64,000 nucleotides of DNA, taken from NCBI RefSeq assembly GCF_012489685.1, contig NC_080043.1, positions 44,903,127-44,967,126 of the forward strand, in the 5' to 3' direction. The notes under the pieces are model-generated. The model was not told the origin of the DNA. It saw only the letters and a program-made list of their open reading frames with translations, and made no database searches. The DNA comes from Lotus japonicus (lineage: Eukaryota; Streptophyta; Magnoliopsida; Fabales; Fabaceae). How positions within the stretch are numbered: the first letter of the stretch is position 1; each line of letters starts with the position of its first letter. A program made the position numbers and the translations under genes. Shown piece by piece: positions 57,661 through 64,000 of this stretch.

Positions 57661-60169
57661 TGTAACACCTGTATTCGATTAATTAATAATCGGGTAATTA
57701 TAAATTTTAGTCAGGAGAAATTAATATTAGAATAGTATTAATTTTAATAGTATGTAATTAATTAAGAGGGTTTAGTTTTGTGATGGTAATAGTATTAATG
57801 GAATTATAATATATTGAAAATAGGGTTAAGGTGGAAAAAGGGTAGGATGGAGATTTAAAAAGGAAAAAAAAAGGGTTTGGGAAAAAAGGAAAGAAAGAAG
57901 GCCCGTGCGTGTGAGAGGTAGCAGGAGGAGAAGGAGAGAAAGAGTAGTGTGTGCGTGAAACCTCAGAAAGGGAGGGAGAACGGTTCCGTTTCAAAGATTT
58001 TGATCAGGGAACTCGGAGCTGCACTCAATCCAAAGGTAAGGGTGGGGTTTTGAGTTTCTAATGGGATTTTGGTGAATGATATGTGGATTTGGGGATGTAT
58101 AATTGTTGTTGTTAATGATGCTCTGGAAATCTGAAATTGAATCCAATGATTTTGGGGATTCTGGGTGATTGAATGGGGGAGGAAAAATCTGGAATTGGGG
58201 TTCACAGATTCTGGATTGAAATCCTGGACTAAATTTCTGGTTTTAATTTCTGGTTTGCCATGGTTTTCTGTTTTGAATTTCTGTTTTGAGTTTCTGTCTT
58301 GAATTTACGATTGTTGTACCTGTGGTCTGGTTGATGGGATTCATGATACATGGATTCTGTGATGCTATCAATGTATGCAATGATTCATAGGAAACTTTGC
58401 TAAATGGCTAGGTACTATATGATTTATGCACAGATTTGATGATGCTGTGCTGCTGTCCAAAATTTTCTGGGCTGCACAGTACACTTCGAGACCTGTTTTC
58501 GCCCAGTTAGAGTGCTCAACTGAAGATGTGATCAACTAAGAAATTGTAGGACTTTAAGTTAGCTTTCTAGGCATATAAAATACATGATTTTTGGTTCAGT
58601 AACGAATTCAGGAGACCGCTTTTAGTGGCTGGTGTTCCTGCTGTTTTTCCAGATTACGGAAATTCTGATTGTTTTGAGGGATGGACAGTACACTTCGAGA
58701 CCTGTTTTCGCCCAGTTAGAGTGCTCAAATGAAGATGTGATCAACTAAGAAATTGTAGGACTTTAAGTTAGCTTTCTAGGCATATAAAATACATGATTTT
58801 TGGTTCAGTAACGAAATCATGAGACCGCTTTTAGTGGCTGGTGTTCCTGCTGTTTTTCCAGATTACGGAAATTCTGATTGTTTTGAGGGCTGGACAGTAC
58901 ACTTCGAGACCTGTTTTCGCCCAGTTAGAGTGCTCAAATGAAGATGTGATCAACTAAGAAATTGTAGGACTTTAAGTTAGCTTTCTAGGCATATAAAATA
59001 CATGATTTTTGGTTCAGTAACGAATTCATGAGACCGCTTTTAGTGGCTGGTGTTCCTGCTGTTTTTCCAGATTACGGAAATTCTGATTGTTTTGAAAATA
59101 TAATTAGATTTAGCTTACATGTTGTATGAAAGTTAATGTCTTTATGTGCCATGTATTAGCTATGAGGATTATGCATGTGGCTGAACACCTTTAGCATGAA
59201 ATCCATAATTTATTTACCATATGTGATAGCTTCTTCCATGATTGCATGCTTAAGTGAGTTGTTTCATTGATTTGTTGCCAAAATTGCCTAAGATGTCAGG
59301 GTAATTGTATAGTTGATAAAAATGCATGTGTGCTGAATTGTGTTGTTTTAAGGGATGTTAGTGATGTAGTGATATAGGCGCAATGCCTCATGTTGAAGTG
59401 ATGATTATGAGATGTATACGTCCTTTTGAGTCGCATAGCATCTGCATACTCTGTGATGGCCTGTATTGGCGATTTGTGATGAAGGCTTATGCCTTGTGCC
59501 TCCAATAATTGGCAATTAGTGATGAGGGCTGAAGCCCTGTTGGTACCACATACATATGCATAGTCATTGTTGTGTTCGAATTGTATCCGAGTTGATGATG
59601 TTATTTGTGACTGTTTTTAGTAACTGAGCTATGTAAATGTAAAAGGAAATGGTGTGGCCTTAATCTAGCATATTGATTTTCATTCTCCTATTTATGTTAC
59701 TCGATATCTCACCCCTTCTGTTTGAATGTTACCCTTGTCGGTAACGTGCAGGTAACCAGGAGGAGTAGTCTATAGCTTTTAGTTCGAGTTGGAGTCCTTG
59801 CTCTGATACGTAGCACTCGGGGGGGAAATGGACGCTTGTTTTCCTTTCTGTTATAATTTGAATTAAGTTGTTATTTGAGAAGTTGTTTCTGTTTTAAGTT
59901 GTGGGCAAGATACTATGTTTTCTTTAAGTTTTAAAGACATTGGATTCGCTGCATAACTATTTGTCAAAGTGAACTAGTTCAATGACTAATTAACTGTCAC
60001 AAGAGCATTAAAGTTTATTTATGAGTTCATCTCAAAGTTTATGTGCTATGTATCTGTTACAGGAGCATTATGATAATGTTTTAAGTGATTATGTAATGCC
60101 TCATGAGTGTTAAACTTTTTATCACTCTGATATTTGCAATACATATACTGTTTAAATTGGGGTGTTACA
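57661..60169 (+). repeat. Family-C 3' LTR, 2509 bp
   Basis: Same ends as the 5' LTR. It is longer by about one 209-bp unit: three tandem units start at 58476, 58685 and 58894. Other differences are single bases. Hairpins repeat at 59376-59388, 59482-59495 and 59525-59538. Confidence 0.95.
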
Positions 60170-60883
60170 ATTATCGCCTTTCTTTTTCTTCTTTTTCAAC
60201 TTCTGAGGCGAGGAAGTCTCGACCCCAGATTTTCCCTCTGGATCGGGGTTAACTTTTTTGGATTTTTGGGACCTCTTTGAGGGGGAAGGAGGAGCGGCAT
60301 CACCATGAGATCTAGGAAACGGATCGTCAGTATGCTGCAATGGGGCGACACCCGGTGTAGCCTCATCAGACCCAGTTGCGCCCGGAACAGGGTCGATTGA
60401 AGAAGACCCTTAGACCTTCTTCGACGGAAGAGCGGCAGTCTCGACGTCAGAATCGGCGGCGACGCGTTTCCTCTTGCTCACCTGGGTATTGAAAACAGGA
60501 GGAAACTCAAATGAATCGGTAGTTAAAGCGCGCTATAATGCTGCCGCAGTAAAACCAATCCCTTCTAGGAGGGTATGAAGTGTGTTTTCGCGAACGACTT
60601 TGAGCAACTGGGAATATTCCAGGATGGGGAACCCAGCGAGGAAGCCGAGGATGGCTTTGTCTTCGTTATTCAATGATGCGTCGGAGGGCGGAGTAACGTC
60701 GCGGGGATCTTCGGTCCAGTAGAAAGGGAATGAAGCAGTCCCATCCCGGTGTGTGAAAGCTTCAGGATAGGAGGGGTGCACGATCACGCGAAAATATCGG
60801 CGCCCGGGGCCCGTCTTGATATTGCTCTTATAAGGTTGGAGACGCTGCAGACCCATTCGGGACTTTAGGGAAACCCATCTGGA

Positions 60884-60994
60884 AGTCTCGGCTTTCAAGG
60901 ATCTTGGCTCCACGCTGTAGAAGTAAAAGAAATGAGAGGTTTTGGCTTCAAGGTTGATGGCATTACACAGGATCTCGTAGCACCGCATGAAGGC
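60884..60994. repeat. 111-bp direct repeat, left copy
   Basis: It is nearly identical to 61489-61599 (one local difference, acacagg versus acaccag). It encodes the same peptide stretch of the transposon ORF (CNAINLEAKTSHFFYFYSVE) twice, flanking a 494-bp foreign segment. Confidence 0.9.
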
Positions 60995-61488
60995 GATTCA
61001 ATGGAGCAATTATAGAGGAAGCTTGTGTAGGTGCAGCAATAAAACCCACTATAGTAACAAATATTGTGGGTGTGTCAAGCTGAATCAGAGATGCCTATTA
61101 GGATGTAAGTGTGTGGGATGTACGAATCCCTACGGTGAAAAGTGAGGTCATACTTGAAGGCTATGTTTGGATTTGACGGAATAAAATGGAATGGAGCGGA
61201 ATAAAATTCTAGAGTGCAGTCCACAATATAGAGAAGGAAAATCCAAGAAAAGAAAGGTGAGCAATAACAATGATCACAATTCAAATAACATATCAAAAAC
61301 ATAAAACACAAAACAGTTTCTATTTCTATGTTAGCTTACCTCTTCAATCATTTTATTCCTCATTCACGGTTTTTCGCGCCCTTTTCCTATTCAAATGGGC
61401 CAGTTGGGCCTCGGGTGAGGCAGCCCAAAGTCATGGCGCGCTCCCCGCCTAAAGTCAGGTCCCCTGGGCGAGGGACCCTGCATCCGGG
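60995..61488. other. 494-bp inserted segment between 111-bp direct repeats
   Basis: It holds no long ORF. The right ~110 bp (61376-61486) match, inverted, the LTR-like sequence at 62710-62820 at roughly 90% by eye. A central stretch (gtttggatttgacggaataa, near 61170) looks like a short non-autonomous element end, but no terminal inverted repeat was confirmed. Confidence 0.65.
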
Positions 61489-61599
61489 AGTCTCGGCTTT
61501 CAAGGATCTTGGCTCCACGCTGTAGAAGTAAAAGAAATGAGAGGTTTTGGCTTCAAGGTTGATGGCATTACACCAGATCTCGTAGCACCGCATGAAGGC
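61489..61599. repeat. 111-bp direct repeat, right copy
   Basis: Partner of 60884-60994. This copy is continuous with the upstream part of the transposon ORF. Confidence 0.9.
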
Positions 61600-62082
61600 C
61601 CAGGCGTTCAAATGAAGTTGGCTTGGGGCTGCATTGATTTCTTTCAAAACCTGTCGAAGAAAGGGGGAGAAGGGTAGTTTGATCCCCAGGTCGAGAAAGA
61701 AGTACTCATAAACCTAGAAGAAGTGGGGCTCTTCCGCGCCTTGTTCGAGTGTGCGGAACTTCCAGGGGCGACGGCTGCTCAAGCCCCAACTGGTGATAAG
61801 GACATCTTCAAGGGATTTTTCATGGCATAATCCTCCGACCCAGCGGGCCATCTCAGCGATGGATTTGTCGGTGGACAAGTCGAAGGGTTGGCAGATGGCT
61901 TTCAGAACAGGTTCTCTGGTAGTGGATGGAGGAAGGGTTGAAAGAATTTTGTGCCAGAAGGAATTCTTTTCATTTTCATGGAGGGGATGCCCCCCGGCAC
62001 GAGGAGGAATGGCCGAGGCGCGAGATGTTTGAGCGGGGCTTTGGAGTCGTGAGGATTTTTTGGTGCGGCTTTGAGGAGTCAT

Positions 62083-62709
62083 CTTTGCAGAAGGAAGCTA
62101 AGACGGAAGAGGAGAAGATGTTGGGCTAGTAGCTTGGTTAACTTTGCAAGGCTGTGGAGGGTTTCAAAAGTGACAAGTGAGAGAAAGAAGTTGAATTTAA
62201 AAGTTAGGAGAAGAAACAGTTGGGAAATCATGCCCCATCATGGCAAAGATGGAATGATTGCCTCAGGAGACGTGGCGCGGATTTTGGGGAAACGAGGGTT
62301 CCGCATTAAATGAAAGCCGCAAATGTTGCTGCTGATTGGTTGAAATTCAAATTGACATGGCTGGAAAGGACGTGTCCGAGATAGTGGTTGAGACTATGTG
62401 GATTCACTGACCCTGGCGTCACTTCGAGGCACGTGCGTACCTATGCAGAGGCGGGCGAGTTAAAAGGCGTTGCCACAAGCCTGCTTGTGGACTTGGGTCG
62501 CCTGGAAGAGGGAGGCAAGGCTGGAGATCCAAAGTGTTGATTGCAAAGACTTTATTTATCAGGCCATGTTGGCCATTGTTTTTCACTTCCAGATTTTTTA
62601 AGGTTTTTAGGTCTTAGTCAGTATCCTTAGGGATTTCACCTTATTTTTCACTAAAAGACACACTTAGCTCTCATGCTTCGAGCTCGGTGTCTTGTGGACT
62701 TGTGGACTG
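62083..62709. other. Region upstream of the transposon ORF, no gene seen
   Basis: This is moderately GC-rich sequence without a convincing ORF; plus-strand ORFs of up to 80 codons overlap the start of the minus ORF and look like shadows. It may be the leader or LTR of the element that carries the ORF, but no PBS was recognised. Confidence 0.5.
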
Positions 62710-63020
62710 GGTGAGACCCCAGGGTCCCTCGCCCAGGGGACCTGACTTTAGGCGGGGAGCGCGCCATGACATTGGGCCGCCTTATCCGAGGCCCAACTGG
62801 CCCATTTGAATAGGAAAGAGGCGCCAAAGCCCAACTCCACCCCTATAAATAGGAGGGAAATACCAATTGTAAGGGACTCTTAGCTCATTTGAGTAATAAC
62901 AAGCTTTGAAATTCAGTTATACATTCTCTCTCTAAGCGGTTAGAGTTTCTCTCTCTAAGCATTCACATCACCTTCCAAACGTTTTGGGTACCACCTTCCC
63001 TCTCTATGTTCTAGCACAGA
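62710..63020 (+). promoter_or_regulatory. LTR-like promoter segment
   Basis: A GC-rich block (cagggtccctcgcccagggg) is followed by a TATA box (cctataaataggagg, about 62844-62858) and a leader with ctctctctaagc repeats (about 62925-62960). It resembles a retrotransposon U3/R. The end tgttctagcacagaaca (63007-63023) is a small palindrome. Limits and family are unknown. Confidence 0.5.
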
Positions 63021-63026
63021 ACATAA

Positions 63027-64000
63027 AGTTTCTTCATTGGTTGATTTTAAAATATTTCTTAATTTACAAATGGTTGAATAATTTTGATTAATAATTCATT
63101 TAATGTTTTAACTAATTTTGCATTAAATAAGTACAAAATTTCGGGCATAAGTTGATTTAAAAATATGAAATGAAGTGGTCTTAAAATAATTTATAGATCA
63201 GGTTGATGAAAGGGGAGAAATTAATTTTATAGTTCCATTAAATTTTTTAAGACCACTTAATTTCATATTTTTAAAGTTGATCAAATTAATGCAACTATAG
63301 TTCAGGTTGATGAAATATTTAAAAATGATGTATGTATAACTAAAATAAAATGGTTTATGAATAAATGAATTGATTTAGAAAAAAAGAATAAATTATCTTA
63401 ATATTAAATTCAAATACTAATTCGAAAGTAATAATGCTTATTTAAGAATCAGAATGTTAAATAAATGAATTATATCTAACTAAAGCATAGAACAGTTAAT
63501 GAAAGAGTAAACTGAAATTTTGACGGCATATTATGTGTAATAAATGTCTTATAATTCAGTTTAGTATACTTCATTTTAAAGTTTCTACATTGGTTGATTT
63601 TAAAATATTTCTTAATTTACAAAAGGTTGAATAATTTGGATTAATAATTCATTGAATGTGTGAACTAATTTTGCAAGAAATAAGTACAAAAGTTTGGGCA
63701 TAAGTTGATTTGAAAATATGAAATGAAGTGGTCTTAAAATATTTTAGAGATCAAGTTGATGAAAGGGGTGAAATGAATTTTATAGTTGAATTAAATATAG
63801 TTGCATTAAATTTTTAAGACCACTTTATTTCATATTTTTAAAGTTGATCAAATTAATGTAACTATAGTTCGGTTGATGAATTATTTAAAAATGATGTATG
63901 TATAACTAAAATAAAAAGGTTTATGAATAAATGAATTGATTTAAAAAAAATATTAAATTATCTTAATATTTAATTTAAATCCTAGTTTGAAAGTCATAAT
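63027..64000. repeat. AT-rich tandem repeat, unit about 552 bp, cut by the window edge
   Basis: The sequence aagtttcttcattggttgat at 63027 recurs as aagtttctacattggttgat at 63579, and the two units align along their length with scattered differences. Each unit contains an inverted repeat (atgaaatgaagtggtcttaa and ttaagaccactt...atttcat; about 63167-63190 and 63248-63275 in unit 1). No coding is seen. Confidence 0.82.

Larger units (their letters stand above)
50850..60169 (+). mobile_element. Family C: nearly intact Tekay-type chromovirus
   Basis: It is a 9320-bp Ty3/gypsy element with LTRs of 2302 and 2509 bp, iMet PBS, one gag-pol frame with two stops, a chromodomain and a polypurine tract (about 57651-57660). 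The TSD attat (50845-50849 and 60170-60174) is perfect and LTR differences are few, so it is young. The LTR ends TGTAACACC and GGTGTTACA form a perfect 9-bp inverted repeat. It is inserted in the minus-strand transposon ORF. Confidence 0.96.
60175..62082 (-). pseudogene. Plant gypsy-type transposon ORF ('Transposase_28'-like), upstream part
   Basis: The start is ATG 62082 (MTPQSRTKKSSRLQSP). A first domain contains EMARWVGGLCHEKSLEDVLI and, after a stop near 61714, LGIKLPFSPFLRQVLKEINA (plus-strand about 61700-61630) and AWAFMRCYEIWCNAINLEAK. This resembles the PF04195-type domain found in ORFs of plant gypsy elements. A 494-bp insertion (60995-61488) with a duplicated 111-bp segment breaks it. 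The second half (RWVSLKSRMGLQRLQPYKSN to EGIGFTAAAL, 60900-60533) is followed, in the same frame, by a TAG (about 60535), a TAA (about 60410) and a Lys-rich tail (KKKKKKGDN) where family C enters. The parent element is not identified. Confidence 0.7.

Noticed and set aside
61150..61230. MITE/hAT end suggested by gtttggatttgacggaataa
   Set aside because: I could not find a matching inverted terminus or TSD.

Overview
The window is plant nuclear DNA made almost entirely of nested LTR retrotransposons. I found no convincing host gene, tRNA, rRNA or CRISPR. The mix (Sirevirus-type copia elements with an env-like ORF, Tekay-type chromoviruses primed by tRNA-iMet, an Athila-like element primed by tRNA-Asp, and a 'gypsy-type transposon' ORF) fits a papilionoid legume with a repeat-rich genome. 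That assignment is inference, not proof.

Layout. 1-8690 is a minus-strand Sirevirus cut by the left edge and interrupted by a family-A solo LTR (1979-5535, TSD acaaa). At about 8690 it meets, head to head through truncated LTRs, a plus-strand Sirevirus (8691-47793). The plus copy has decayed gag and pol, an env-like ORF, a complete-looking antisense ORF with its own TATA box and poly(A) signal, multiple polypurine tracts, and a full 3' LTR. Its env-like ORF is split by a 27.5 kb family-A element (15174-42722, TSD cacac). Family A here has three 4.5 kb LTRs and two 1.3 kb non-coding internal regions. The first of these LTRs is split by an 11.3 kb family-B Tekay-type element (17522-28837, TSD ttctc) whose two 3571-bp LTRs are almost identical but whose pol is dead.

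47794-50388 is the 5' end (gag fragment, leader, PBS, LTR) of a minus-strand Athila-like element into which the plus Sirevirus inserted. That element itself interrupts a minus-strand plant-transposon ORF (62082 down to 50389). The same ORF is also split by a nearly intact 9.3 kb Tekay chromovirus, family C (50850-60169, TSD attat), with gag, protease, RT, RNase H, integrase and chromodomain. 62083-63026 is LTR-like promoter sequence. 63027-64000 is an AT-rich repeat of about 552 bp, cut by the right edge.

Inferred order of events: plant-transposon ORF, then the Athila-like element, then the plus Sirevirus, then family A, then family B; family C entered the ORF independently. The most unusual signals are (1) the antisense gene in the Sirevirus 3' region, (2) two arrays of short hairpins in each family-B LTR whose stems change in a compensatory way while the loops stay fixed, with hairpin-rich segments at comparable places in families A and C, and (3) the three-LTR, coding-free family A whose LTR holds a non-homologous segment with a second promoter-like region and a 288-codon ORF.
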